Shown piece after piece: positions 16,080 through 26,992 of a stretch of 64,000 nucleotides of DNA. Under the pieces are notes generated by a model. The model saw nothing but the letters and a program-made list of their open reading frames with translations, did no database searches and was not told where the DNA came from. Source of the DNA: Streptomyces griseicoloratus. GTDB lineage: Bacteria > Actinomycetota > Actinomycetes > Streptomycetales > Streptomycetaceae. The first letter of the stretch is position 1. Every line of letters starts with the position of its first letter. The position numbers were made by a program, and so were the translations under genes. The stretch covers positions 124,001 through 188,000 of the forward strand of contig NZ_JACVQF010000168.1 in assembly GCF_014534645.1 (NCBI RefSeq). Direction: 5' to 3'.

Positions 16080-17155
16080 CCCGCGACCTCACCGTGGACG
16101 ACCTGGTGCTCGCCGGCATCGCGCTGGCCGCCGGCCTGCTGGGCGCGTTCCTGCTGCGCATGCTGCTGCGCTGGCTGGCTGGGCACGCCAAGCGCACGCG
16201 CTGGAGCGGCGACGACGTGATCGTGGACGCCCTGCGCTCGATCGTGCCGTGGGCCGCGGTCGTGGGCGGCGCGGCGAGCGCGGCGGCGGCGCTGCCGCTG
16301 ACGAGAACGGTGCAGCACAACGTCAACCAGGTGCTGACCGTCCTGCTGATCTTCGTGGCGACGGTGTCGGCGGCGCGGGTGATCGCCGGACTGGTGCGGA
16401 CGGTGACGACGTCCCGCTCCGGGGTCGCCGCGTCGGCCACGATCTTCGTCAACATCACCCGGATCCTGGTGCTGGCGATCGGCTTCCTGGTGGTCCTGCA
16501 GACGCTGGGCATCTCCATAGCGCCACTGCTCACCGCGCTCGGCGTCGGCGGCCTGGCGGTCGCCCTGGCCCTGCAGGACACGCTCGCCAACCTCTTCGCC
16601 GGCATCCACATCCTGGCCTCGAAGACCGTGCAGCCCGGTGACTACATCCAGCTCGACAGCGGCGAGGACGGGTACGTCGAGGACATCAACTGGCGGCAGA
16701 CCACCGTCCGCGACCTGTCCAACAACCTGATCGTGATCCCGAACGGCCAGCTCGCGAAGTCGAACATGACGAACTTCATGCGGCCCGAGCAGCAGCTGAC
16801 CATCATGGTCCAGGTCGGCGTCGCCTACGACAGCGACCTGGACCACGTGGAGCAGGTCACGACCGAGGTGGTCGCCGAGGTGATGACCGAGATCACCGGC
16901 GCGGTGCCGGACCACGAGCCGGCCGTGCGCTTCCACACCTTCGGCGACTCCCGGATCGGGTTCACCGTGATCCTGGGCGTCGGCGAGTTCAGCGACCAGT
17001 ACCGGATCAAGCACGAGTTCATCAAGCGCCTGCACCGGCGGTACCGCGAGGAGGGCATCCGCATCCCGGCGCCCACCCGGACGGTGGCGTTGCAGCAGGG
17101 GACCGTGGTGATCCCGCCGCAGCGGACGGGCGAGGACGTCGTCCCGTCCCCCTGA
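16076..17155 (+). CDS. MscS-family mechanosensitive ion channel
   Basis: The 359-aa protein has three to four N-terminal TM segments (about residues 10-150), including the Gly/Ala-rich pore helix APLLTALGVGGLAVALALQD followed by TLANLFAGIHI, which is the MscS TM3 motif. The cytoplasmic beta domain has VQPGDYIQLDSGEDGYVEDI and TTVRDLSNNLIVIPNGQLAK, and an alpha/beta C-terminal domain follows. It should release solutes on hypo-osmotic shock. The start at 16076 follows GGAGGTGACC. A long hairpin follows the stop. Confidence 0.93.
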   Translation: MTRDLTVDDLVLAGIALAAGLLGAFLLRMLLRWLAGHAKRTRWSGDDVIVDALRSIVPWAAVVGGAASAAAALPLTRTVQHNVNQVLTVLLIFVATVSAARVIAGLVRTVTTSRSGVAASATIFVNITRILVLAIGFLVVLQTLGISIAPLLTALGVGGLAVALALQDTLANLFAGIHILASKTVQPGDYIQLDSGEDGYVEDINWRQTTVRDLSNNLIVIPNGQLAKSNMTNFMRPEQQLTIMVQVGVAYDSDLDHVEQVTTEVVAEVMTEITGAVPDHEPAVRFHTFGDSRIGFTVILGVGEFSDQYRIKHEFIKRLHRRYREEGIRIPAPTRTVALQQGTVVIPPQRTGEDVVPSP

Positions 17156-19504
<2,349 letters not shown>

Positions 19505-19521
19505 TCCGAGGGGCCTGCGCA

Positions 19522-19559
19522 GGCACCCCCGTCTCCGCTCCGGCGGAGGCGGGGGTGCC
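19522..19559. terminator. bidirectional terminator between idh and the DUF5713 gene
   Basis: The strong hairpin has a 10-bp outer stem GGCACCCCCG/CGGGGGTGCC enclosing an inner TCCGC/GCGGA pairing. It sits in the 61-bp gap between convergent stop codons. Confidence 0.85.
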
Positions 19560-19565
19560 CGTCTC

Positions 19566-19907
19566 TCACCAGTCCCGGGTGGCGATCAGCTCCTCCGGAT
19601 CGGCGTCCGGAAAGCCGTACGCCCGGGCCACGAACCAGAAGTCCTCGCCGATCAGCTCCCGGGCCACGGTCCCGAGCTCGCTGCCGGCCGCGTCGAACTC
19701 GTCCTCCAGCGCGTTGAACTCCTCGGTCGCGGCGTGGGTCAGCGCGTACAGCGCCGCCACATCGGCGGGGCGTTCCGCCTCGATGCGCTCGCACAGCCGC
19801 AGCAGGATCTCCCTGGCCCGGTCCACGACGTGGTCCGGGTAGTACCCGTCCTCGTACATCCCCCGCAGGAACGGATGTGCGGCTGCCTGCTGGTTGGTGA
19901 TCGGCAC
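19566..19907 (-). CDS. DUF5713 family protein
   Basis: The 113-aa acidic helical protein starts VPITNQQAAAHPFLRGMYED and has DGYYPDHVVDRAREILLRLC, the hallmark of DUF5713, and the C-terminal LIGEDFWFVARAYGFPDAD. Function unknown. The GTG at 19907 is chosen because GGGAGA sits five bases upstream; a longer in-frame start at 19976 would run into the divergent promoter. Confidence 0.75.
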   Translation of the reverse strand: MPITNQQAAAHPFLRGMYEDGYYPDHVVDRAREILLRLCERIEAERPADVAALYALTHAATEEFNALEDEFDAAGSELGTVARELIGEDFWFVARAYGFPDADPEELIATRDW

Positions 19908-19993
19908 GATGTCTCCCGCTCTCGTCGTCCGGGTCCCCCGGCATCCGGACGTGATCCTGCCGCACCCCACTGACAACGCCCCTGGAGCAGCCC

Positions 19994-20791
19994 ATGACCG
20001 ACGGCCCGCAGTCCTTCGACGTCCTCCCCGGCGACCGGCACTCCCCCGTGATCCTCCACGTGCCGCACTCCTCGCGGGAGATACCGCCCGCCGTCCGCTC
20101 GGGCATCGTCCTCGACGACGACGAACTCCGGCGGGAGCTCGACCACATCACCGACTCGCACACGGCGGAGATCGCCGAGGAGGCGGCCGGTCTGGCCGGT
20201 GTGACGCCGTGGCGGTTCGTCAACCGGACGTCCCGGCTGGTCGTCGACCCGGAGCGGTTCCCGGACGAGCGGGAGGAGATGACGGCCGTCGGGATGGGCG
20301 CCGTGTACACGCGGACCACGCACCGTGCCGTCCTGCGCCCCGACGACACCGACCCGGAGCCTCTGATCGAGCGGTACTTCCGGCCGTACGCCCGGGCGAT
20401 GACCGAGGCCGTCGCCGACCGGCTCACCGCCACCGGCCGGGCCGTGATCATCGACGTGCACTCCTACCCCACCGAACGGCTGCCCTACGAACTGCACGGC
20501 GAGGGCCCGCGCCCGCCGGTCTGCCTGGGCACCGACTCCTTCCACACGCCGCCCGCGCTGCTCGCCGCGGCCCGCGAGGCGTTCGCCCCGTGCGGGGAGA
20601 CGGGGCTGGACAGCCCGTTCAGCGGGGCGTACGTGCCGCTGGAGTTCTACGGGAAGCGGAGCGAGGTCCGTGCGCTGATGGTGGAGATCCGCCGGGACAC
20701 CTACATGACGGAGCCGGGCGGCCCGGCCGGGCCCGGCCTGTCCCGCCTCGCCGCGTCCCTGGCGACGCTCGTCGACGCCGTCTCGGGCTGA
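19994..20791 (+). CDS. N-formylglutamate amidohydrolase
   Basis: The 265-aa zinc-dependent hydrolase belongs to the HutG/N-formylglutamate deformylase family, which releases formate and glutamate in histidine degradation; many members are of unknown specificity. Motifs are VILHVPHSSREIP, DHITDSHTAEIAEEA, NRTSRLVVDPERF, VIIDVHSYPTERLPYE and VRALMVEIRRDTYM. The last supplies the Glu and Arg typical of the superfamily. Normal length. No other hut genes are nearby, so the physiological substrate is uncertain. Confidence 0.88.
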   Translation: MTDGPQSFDVLPGDRHSPVILHVPHSSREIPPAVRSGIVLDDDELRRELDHITDSHTAEIAEEAAGLAGVTPWRFVNRTSRLVVDPERFPDEREEMTAVGMGAVYTRTTHRAVLRPDDTDPEPLIERYFRPYARAMTEAVADRLTATGRAVIIDVHSYPTERLPYELHGEGPRPPVCLGTDSFHTPPALLAAAREAFAPCGETGLDSPFSGAYVPLEFYGKRSEVRALMVEIRRDTYMTEPGGPAGPGLSRLAASLATLVDAVSG

Positions 20792-21161
20792 ACCCCGGCC
20801 GGAGCGCTCCCGCGCGCCAGGGGACGGCGACGAGGGCCGGGTACGGCGCCTCGACCGGCGGGCCCGCGCCCGGCCCCGGAGGACGTCGGCCTGCACGACA
20901 CGCGCATCGCGTCGGCGACCTGGGGGACGCTCCCGCCCGGGTCCGCCCGGAGCGGGTGCCGACCCGCATCGGCCCGTCGGCAACGGACATCGCCATGGCA
21001 CCGGTGCCGCGCTCAGCGGACGCGGACCGGATTCCTCATCGACGGACGGCCGGAGGCCGCGGGCGTGCGCTCCCCACCGGACAGCGGCCCGGCGCGCAAG
21101 ACCGCGGGCCGCGACCCCGGACCCTGCCGTGCGCGCCCGACGGGCCCGGCCGGGCGGGGCG
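20792..21161. other. 370-bp stretch without a recognisable gene
   Basis: Very GC-rich sequence between the amidohydrolase and the sigma-factor partner gene. Long open frames cross it on both strands only because stop codons are rare; none has a ribosome site or recognisable protein. No repeat or RNA element was found. Confidence 0.6.
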
Positions 21162-21662
21162 TCAGGCGCGCAGCCACTCCGTGACGACCAGGTCCTCGCC
21201 GGTGCGCAGCCGCAGGGCGAACGGGCCGGCGGGCGGCGCGTCGCCGGTGAACCGGCCCATGTCGTCCGCCGTGAGCCGCGCGTGGGCCCGCGGGCCGCTC
21301 AGCACGTCGATCCGGGCCGGCCCCGGCGGCAGCAGCTGGCCGATCAGGCCCTCGGCGGTCACCTCCACGTCCACCGTCACCTCGCCCGCGCGGAACGTCA
21401 GCATCCGCGGCGGGTCCGTCTCTCCCCTGACCGGGATGGCGTCGACCAGCGAGTCGAACGTCAGCTCCGCGATCCGGGCGTCCACGTCGCGCAGGGCGTA
21501 CGCCTCGACGGCGATCTGCCGCAGCCCGGCCGGTACCGGGTCCAGGATCGCGGCGGCCTGCCGCAGTTCCTCCTCCAGCAGCCCGGTGTCCCACTCCTCG
21601 TCCGAGAAGGCCCCCTCGGCGAAGTCGTCGTCGTCGAAACCGTCGTCGTGCGTACCGTTCAC
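21162..21662 (-). CDS. putative regulatory partner of the sigma factor (unknown family)
   Basis: The 166-aa soluble acidic protein is not recognised with confidence. The N-terminal ~25 residues are Asp/Glu-rich. The helical segment LEEELRQAAAILDPVPAGLR then IAVEAYALRDVDARIAEL, and a beta-rich C-terminal half (FRAGEVTVDVEVTAEGLIG, LTADDMGRFTGDAPPAG, PFALRLRTGEDLVVTEWLRA) resembles a small beta-sandwich. Its GTG overlaps the sigma-factor stop in a GTGA arrangement, so the two are translationally coupled. By position it could be an anti-sigma factor or other partner, though it has no TM helix and no zinc HxxxCxxC motif of ZAS anti-sigma factors. Confidence 0.75.
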   Translation of the reverse strand: MNGTHDDGFDDDDFAEGAFSDEEWDTGLLEEELRQAAAILDPVPAGLRQIAVEAYALRDVDARIAELTFDSLVDAIPVRGETDPPRMLTFRAGEVTVDVEVTAEGLIGQLLPPGPARIDVLSGPRAHARLTADDMGRFTGDAPPAGPFALRLRTGEDLVVTEWLRA

Positions 21663-22234
21663 AGCGTCCCCCGTGCCTCTAGCCGGGCCCGCAGCCTGCG
21701 CAGACAGCGCTGGCGCGTCGGCCCGATGCTGCCCACCGCGATACCCAGCGCGGCGGACACCTCCTGATAGCTGGGTGGCGGTGACGCGATCAGTACCCGC
21801 AGCAGCTGCCGGCACCGCTCCCCCAGTTCCTCGAACTCCTGCCACAGCCGCCTCACGCGCTCGGTCTGCGCGGCGGCCTCCTCCGAGTCGAGCACCGACT
21901 CCTCCGGCGTACGGTCCTCGCTGACCCGGTCGAGCAGCTGCGGGTCGTCCGTCGGCGTCCACCGCCGCGCCGCCCTGAGCAGCTTCAGGCACTCGTGCCG
22001 TGCCGTGCTCGCCAGCCAGGAGCCGGCCTTCTCCGGTTCGCGGATCCGCTGCAGGTGCTGGGCGAACCGGAACCAGGCGGTCTGGTAGACCTCGTGCGCG
22101 TCCGCGTCCGACAGCCCGTGCGCGCGCACGACGGACCACACCAGCGGTCCCAGCCCGTCCACCAGCGCCTTCCAGGCCGCCGCGTCCCCGTCGGCGGCGG
22201 ACAGGACGAGCGCCCCGACATCTCCACGGTCCAC
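21659..22234 (-). CDS. ECF-like RNA polymerase sigma factor
   Basis: The 191-aa protein has a region 2 helix set (LVWSVVRAHGLSDADAHEVY, QTAWFRFAQHLQRIREPEKA then GSWLASTARHECLKLLR) and a region 4 helix-turn-helix (PSYQEVSAALGIAVGSIGPT then RQRCLRRLRARLE). Regions 2 and 4 without region 3 define the ECF class. An acidic linker with EDRTPEESVLDSEEA joins them. The start at 22234 is a GTG behind GAGGGG; an earlier in-frame ATG at 22297 exists. It lies 72 bp downstream of the subtilase gene on the same strand and may be cotranscribed with it. Confidence 0.88.
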   Translation of the reverse strand: MDRGDVGALVLSAADGDAAAWKALVDGLGPLVWSVVRAHGLSDADAHEVYQTAWFRFAQHLQRIREPEKAGSWLASTARHECLKLLRAARRWTPTDDPQLLDRVSEDRTPEESVLDSEEAAAQTERVRRLWQEFEELGERCRQLLRVLIASPPPSYQEVSAALGIAVGSIGPTRQRCLRRLRARLEARGTL

Positions 22235-22305
22235 GGCCCCACCCCTCGTGTACGACTCGTCATCGTACGCCGTGGAGGGGGCGGTTCCGCCCCGCATTCC
22301 CCCGC

Positions 22306-23739
22306 TCACGTCCCCGGGGCCGGAGGGTCCACGGACACCGGGCGCCAGGTCGGCGGGAGCAGCGCCGGCACGTGCGCCCCGCGGACCTCCGCGTACTCGG
22401 TGTTCGCGGCGAGCAGCTGGGACCGGGCCGCGCGCGGGTCGGTCTCCCCCTTCGCCGTCATGTGCTGGGCCACCAGGCCGGCGACCACCGGCGTGGCGAA
22501 CGAGGTGCCGCTCCACTGCGCGTGCCCCTCGAACATCACCTGGTCCGGCTTGGCGGGCGCCTCGCCCGGCTCGCTCAGCACTCCGGTGTGCCGGGGGTAC
22601 TGGCAGGTGCAGGCGTAGCCGAAGCCGTACCGGCAGGCGTCGTAGGTGGAGTGCTGGTACACGTACGGCACGGGCGTGCCGAAGCCGGTGAGGGCGCTGG
22701 TCAGGCGCTCGCCGGGGGCGTAGACCTTGACCCAGCCGCCGTGGTTGCTGAAGCAGGCGCCGAACTCGCCGTCGGCGCGCAGCGCGCCGACCGACAGCAC
22801 GGCGTCCTCCCAGCCGGGCAGGTCGGCGTAGGCGGCGGGCCAGAAGGGCGTCGCGCTGGCGTTGTTGCCGGCGGCGGCGACGAGCAGGGTGCGCTGTTCG
22901 CGCAGCTCCTCCATGAAGGCCTGCACGCCGAGCAGGCCGTCGGTGCGGCCGTTGGAGGTGCCGGCGGAGAGGCTGATGACGTCGGGCCAGCCGTCCCGGT
23001 CGACGGCCTCGAACAGCTTCTCGCCGAACTCCGATTCCAGGATGGCTCCGGCGTCGTTGAGCGTGTTCCGCACGACGAGGTCGGTGTTGGGGGCGACGGC
23101 GGCGAGCAGTCCGGCGATGAAGGTGCCGTGGCCGACGTACTGCTGGAGGATCCCGTCGTCGTCGCACTCGCGGATCTGGGCGTCGCCCTCGGTGTGCGCC
23201 AGCAGCGGGTAGGAGCGGTAGTCGCGCATGAGGCCGGTGTCGATGACGAGGACGCCGACGGCGGTGTCGGCGTCGTACGCGGTCTCGGCGGCGGCCGGGT
23301 TCGGCGGCTCGGTCGGCGGTACGGGCACGGGCTCGTCGCCGGGGCAGGCGTTGACGGCGATGGACACCACGTGGTTGCGGCTGATCAGGCGGCGGCCGGC
23401 GCGTCCCTCCGCCGTGCGCAGGGAGCGCAGGGCGTGCGCGACGGTGGGGTCGCCGCTGCGGTCGCCCTCGCCGGGGTCGCCGACCCGGATGCGGGTGATG
23501 CCCGTGCGGTTGGTCTCGGGGCTCGCCCGGCGCACGTGGTCCGGCGTCAGGCCGGCGAACGTGGTGAAGTGCTCCCGCACGGTGTCCTCGACCAGGCGCG
23601 CCTCCTCGCCGTCGCGGGCGAGGACGACTCCCTTCTCGTAGAAGAACTCGGCGGAGTCGTCCGGGCCCATCGCCAGCGGGACGTCGGGCATCGAGCGCTG
23701 GATCTGGTCGAACTGCTCGCGGAATCTCTGTGGTGCCAT
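22306..23739 (-). CDS. cytoplasmic subtilisin-like (S8) serine peptidase
   Basis: The 477-aa protein has the subtilase catalytic triad in order: Asp167 in VLVIDTG, His204 in GHGTF and Ser413 in SGTSFATP, with the oxyanion Asn292 in AAAGNN. No signal peptide or pro-peptide cleavage signal is visible, so it probably works in the cytosol, unlike most Streptomyces subtilases. The N-terminal ~150 residues are a non-catalytic region with a conserved look (FFYEKGVVLARDGEEARLVE) that may sense or bind a partner. A short insert at 368-380 carries three Cys. It is divergent from the TPR-CHAT gene and upstream of the sigma-factor pair. Confidence 0.93.
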   Translation of the reverse strand: MAPQRFREQFDQIQRSMPDVPLAMGPDDSAEFFYEKGVVLARDGEEARLVEDTVREHFTTFAGLTPDHVRRASPETNRTGITRIRVGDPGEGDRSGDPTVAHALRSLRTAEGRAGRRLISRNHVVSIAVNACPGDEPVPVPPTEPPNPAAAETAYDADTAVGVLVIDTGLMRDYRSYPLLAHTEGDAQIRECDDDGILQQYVGHGTFIAGLLAAVAPNTDLVVRNTLNDAGAILESEFGEKLFEAVDRDGWPDVISLSAGTSNGRTDGLLGVQAFMEELREQRTLLVAAAGNNASATPFWPAAYADLPGWEDAVLSVGALRADGEFGACFSNHGGWVKVYAPGERLTSALTGFGTPVPYVYQHSTYDACRYGFGYACTCQYPRHTGVLSEPGEAPAKPDQVMFEGHAQWSGTSFATPVVAGLVAQHMTAKGETDPRAARSQLLAANTEYAEVRGAHVPALLPPTWRPVSVDPPAPGT

Positions 23740-23778
23740 GGCGTGTCCTCACTGAGGCGGCGGTCGTGGCGACGGTCG

Positions 23779-23807
23779 TCAATCAGAGTCCGAGGGTGAC
23801 TGATTGA
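23779..23807. promoter_or_regulatory. inverted repeat in the subtilase/CHAT divergent promoter
   Basis: Perfect 8-bp arms TCAATCAG (23779-23786) and CTGATTGA (23800-23807) are 13 bp apart, in the AT-richest part of the 118-bp gap. The position suits a dimeric repressor or activator acting on both genes. On the CHAT side TACCAT (23845-23850) ends 7 bp before the GTG, a candidate leaderless -10. Confidence 0.5.
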
Positions 23808-23857
23808 TACAGACTCGAACCTGTGGGGCGTGGTTCCGGACCACTACCATCCGTGGG

Positions 23858-26800
23858 GTGACAGCGGGAAACGACTCGGTTCTCCAACTGCTGCCGATGG
23901 TGTTCGCCGCCCCCAACGAGGCTCTGGCACGGGCGGAAGCGGTGCTCGCCGCCGATCCGTCGCCGCTGCACGCCTCCGTCGCCCACCAGGTGATCGGCAT
24001 CTGGCAGCGGGACTTCGGCGACATGCGGCGGGCCCTGGCCCATCTGCGGCGCGCCCGCGATCTCGCGGCCCGCGCGGACTCGGCCGAGCGGGAGGCGGAC
24101 GTGCTCGCCACGCTCGGGGTGGCGCTGGTGCACAGCGGCCGCACCCGGGACGGTCTCGCGGCGTTCGAGCAGGGCGTGGCGCGCGGCACGGGGCACACCC
24201 GTGCGCGGGTGCTGTACCGGCGGGCGTACGTCTGGTGGGTGCTGGGCCGGCACGGTGAGGCGCTGGAGGACGTACGGCGCGCGATTCCGGTGCTGCGGCA
24301 GGCGGAGGACGTGATCTGGACGGCGCGGGCGCTGACGCTGCGGGCCACGGTGCATCTGGCGCTCGGCGCGGTGGAGCGGGCGGACGCCGACTTCACCGCG
24401 GCGGAGGCGCTGTGGGACACGACGGGCCAGGAGCACGACAAGGCCGACGCGGTGGAGAGCCGGGGGCTGGCCGCGTTCCGGTCCGGTGACGTGCCGGCGG
24501 CGCTGCGGCTGCTCGACGAGGCGGAGGAGCGGTACGCCAAGCTGGGCACCCCGACGTTCATGCTGACCATCCGGCGCTGCGAGGTGCTGATGGCGGCGGG
24601 GCTGGCGCCGGAGGCGCTGGCCGAGGCGGACGCGGCGATCGCCGCGCTGGACGGCATCGGCGGGCAGTCCACCCGCAAAGCGGAGCTGCTGCTGGTCGCG
24701 GCGCGGGCGGCCCGGCTGGCGGGTGACGCGCAGACCGCCGTCGCGCGCGCGGCCGTCGCGGTGCGGCTGTTCGCGGGGCAGCGGCGCACCTGGTACGAGA
24801 CGCACGCCCGGCTGGTGCTGATCGAGGCGCGGGTCGCCGCCGGGCGCGGGTCGGGACGGCTGGTCGCGGACGCGGCGGCGGTGGCGGAGAAGCTGGCGTC
24901 GTTCGGGGCGCCGGCGGCGCCGGAGGCGTCGCTGCTGGCGGGGCGGATCGCGCTGGGCCTGGGCTGGACGGCGGACGCGGAGCGGCATCTGGCGGTCGCC
25001 GCGCGCAGCCGGCACGGCGGGCCGCCGCTGGCGCGGCTGACGGGCTGGGCGGCGCAGGCGCTGCGGGCGCGGGCGGCCGGGTCGACGCGGGGTGTGCTGG
25101 AGGCGTGCCGGCGGGGGCTGGACGTACTCGACGACCACCGGATGACGCTGGGCGCCTCGGAGCTGCGGGCGCGGGCCACCGAGCAGGGCGCGGAGCTGGC
25201 GGGGCTGGCGCAGCGGGCGAGTCTGGTGTCGGGCGGGCCGCGGCGGCTGCTGGTGTGGAGCGAGCGCTGGCGGGCGACGGTGCTGTCGGCGCCGCCGACC
25301 CGGCCGCCGGCCGATCCGGTGCTGCTGAGCGCCATGACAGCGTTCCGGGAGATCGCCGCCCGCGCGGAGGAGGCCCGGACGGACGGCGGCCGGCCCGTCC
25401 CGGCCCTGGAACGGGAACAGCGGCGCCTGGAGCGGGAGATCCGCTCGCGCACCCTGCACATGCGGGGCGAGGCGCCCGGCGACGGGGACCGGTTCGACGT
25501 CGGGCGGCTGCTGGAGCGGCTGGGCGACGGCGTACGGCTGGTGGAACTGGCCGTGCTCGACGGGCGGGTGCATGTGCTGCTGTGCGGGCAGGGACGGGTA
25601 CGGCGGTTCGAGGCCGGGCTGCTGGCGGAGGCCGAGCGCGAGGCGGAGCACGTGCAGGCCGGGCTGCGGCGGCTGGCGCACCCGGGTGCGGAGGCCCGGC
25701 TTCCGGTGGTGGAGGCGGCGGGTGTGCGCCTGCAGGAACTGCTGTTTGGTCCCGCGGCGGCGCACCTGGGCTCCGGCCCGGTCGTGGTCGTCCCGCCGGG
25801 GCGGCTGCACCGGGTGCCGTGGGCGCTGCTGCCCGCGCTGCGGGACCGGGTGTTCAGCGTGTCCCCGTCGGCGAGCAGCTGGCTGCGGGCCCGGGAGACC
25901 GCGCCGCCGCCCGGCGGCCGGCACGTGCTGGTACGGGGGCCGGGCCTGGCGAGCGGTGGCGCGGAGGTCCCCGAACTCGCCGCCCGGTACGGCGGCCCGT
26001 CAGGCCGGCCCGGCCCCGGTCCCGGCTACGCCGGCCCACCGGGCAGCACGGGGCCACGGACGCCGGCGGGCACCGACCAGCCCGGACCACCGGCCGCACC
26101 GCCGCACGACCGGCCCGGCTACGCCGGCACACCGAGCGGCACGGGGCCACGTCCACCGGAGGGCACCGAACGGCCCGAGTACGCCGGCACGCCAGCCGAC
26201 ACCGGACCACGTCCACCGGAGGCCACCGGTCGGCCCGGATCACCGGCCGCACCGCGGCACAACCAGCCCGAGTACGCCGGCACACCGGGCGGCACCGGAG
26301 CACGGACGCCGGCAGGCAGCGACCGGCCCGGGCCGCCGGCCCCCCGGGGTGGCGCACGGTCCGGGGCGGCCGGCGGGCCTGTCGTGCCGGGGTCCAGTGG
26401 GCGGGGCGGGCAGGCCGGCGGGGCGGACCGCGAAGCGGCGCAGGGGCCGGCGGCCGGTGACGGCGGCGCGGAGGCTGCTGCTCCGGCAGGCGGTCGTGTC
26501 GGCGGGCCGGTCGTGCTGGAGGGGGACGACGCGCGGGTGCCGCGGGTGCTGGAGGAGCTGGACGGGGCCGCGCTGGCGCACATCGCGGCGCACGGCACCT
26601 TCCGTGCGGACAGCCCCCTGTTCTCGTCGCTGCGGATGGCCGACGGGCCGCTGATCGTGCACGACTTCGAGCGGCTGGACCGCAGCCCGTACCGCATCAT
26701 CCTCTCCTGCTGCGACACCGCCCGGTTCGCGTCCGTCGGCGCGGACGAGCTGCTCGGGCTGGTCACGGCGCTGCTGCCGCTGGGCACCGCCGGGGTGGTG

Positions 26801-26977
26801 GCGTGCAGCGCGCCCGTCAACGACGCGGCGGTCGTGCCGCTGATGCTCGCGCTGCACAAGGGGCTGGACGCCGGCCTGTCCCTGGCGGAGGCGCTGCGCG
26901 ACGCGCGGGCCGCGCTGCCGGGCGACGCGACGCATCAGGCGACGGGGTGGGCGTTCTCAGCGTTCGGAGCGGCCTGA
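23858..26977 (+). CDS. TPR-CHAT domain protein (caspase-like protease)
   Basis: The 1039-aa protein has a long N-terminal array of TPR-like helices (about residues 10-480; e.g. DSAEREADVLATLGVALVHS, GRHGEALEDVRRAIPVLRQA), then a linker, then a CHAT domain, the HetF-associated caspase fold. Candidate dyad: His912 in AHIAAHGTF and Cys951/Cys952 in ILSCCDTA. Before these come LVVVPPGRLHRVPWALLPA and FSVSPSASSWLRAR, canonical CHAT strands. The variable loop between the first and second halves of CHAT is expanded by about 105 residues of Gly/Pro-rich tandem repeats (about residues 722-828) plus a further Gly/Ala-rich stretch. The GTG start lacks a ribosome site and has a -10-like TACCAT 7 bp upstream, so it is probably leaderless. 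An upstream TTG at 23804 is in frame but lies in the inverted repeat. CHAT proteins act as proteases in cell-death or immune pathways, e.g. Csx29. Confidence 0.9.
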   Translation: MTAGNDSVLQLLPMVFAAPNEALARAEAVLAADPSPLHASVAHQVIGIWQRDFGDMRRALAHLRRARDLAARADSAEREADVLATLGVALVHSGRTRDGLAAFEQGVARGTGHTRARVLYRRAYVWWVLGRHGEALEDVRRAIPVLRQAEDVIWTARALTLRATVHLALGAVERADADFTAAEALWDTTGQEHDKADAVESRGLAAFRSGDVPAALRLLDEAEERYAKLGTPTFMLTIRRCEVLMAAGLAPEALAEADAAIAALDGIGGQSTRKAELLLVAARAARLAGDAQTAVARAAVAVRLFAGQRRTWYETHARLVLIEARVAAGRGSGRLVADAAAVAEKLASFGAPAAPEASLLAGRIALGLGWTADAERHLAVAARSRHGGPPLARLTGWAAQALRARAAGSTRGVLEACRRGLDVLDDHRMTLGASELRARATEQGAELAGLAQRASLVSGGPRRLLVWSERWRATVLSAPPTRPPADPVLLSAMTAFREIAARAEEARTDGGRPVPALEREQRRLEREIRSRTLHMRGEAPGDGDRFDVGRLLERLGDGVRLVELAVLDGRVHVLLCGQGRVRRFEAGLLAEAEREAEHVQAGLRRLAHPGAEARLPVVEAAGVRLQELLFGPAAAHLGSGPVVVVPPGRLHRVPWALLPALRDRVFSVSPSASSWLRARETAPPPGGRHVLVRGPGLASGGAEVPELAARYGGPSGRPGPGPGYAGPPGSTGPRTPAGTDQPGPPAAPPHDRPGYAGTPSGTGPRPPEGTERPEYAGTPADTGPRPPEATGRPGSPAAPRHNQPEYAGTPGGTGARTPAGSDRPGPPAPRGGARSGAAGGPVVPGSSGRGGQAGGADREAAQGPAAGDGGAEAAAPAGGRVGGPVVLEGDDARVPRVLEELDGAALAHIAAHGTFRADSPLFSSLRMADGPLIVHDFERLDRSPYRIILSCCDTARFASVGADELLGLVTALLPLGTAGVVACSAPVNDAAVVPLMLALHKGLDAGLSLAEALRDARAALPGDATHQATGWAFSAFGAA
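26024..26340 (+). repeat. in-frame tandem repeats inside the CHAT domain
   Basis: Degenerate units encode YAGTPxGTGPRPPEGT-type peptides: about 31 aa from 26024, then a 20-aa unit, then two more of about 31 aa. At DNA level the units start with TACGCCGGC. They interrupt the CHAT fold in a surface loop. Confidence 0.85.
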
Positions 26978-26992
26978 TGCGTCATCAGGCCG
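26970..26992. terminator. hairpin spanning two convergent stop codons
   Basis: Perfect 10-bp arms CGGCCTGATG and CATCAGGCCG with loop CGT. The TGA of the CHAT gene is in the left arm and the TGA of the LuxR gene, on the other strand, is in the right arm. Only 7 bp separate the genes, so this is a shared bidirectional terminator candidate. Confidence 0.7.

Noticed and set aside
20792-21161. Possible decayed gene before the sigma-factor partner
   Set aside because: Short protein-like stretches were seen in one frame but could not be matched to any family, so it is left as unassigned sequence.
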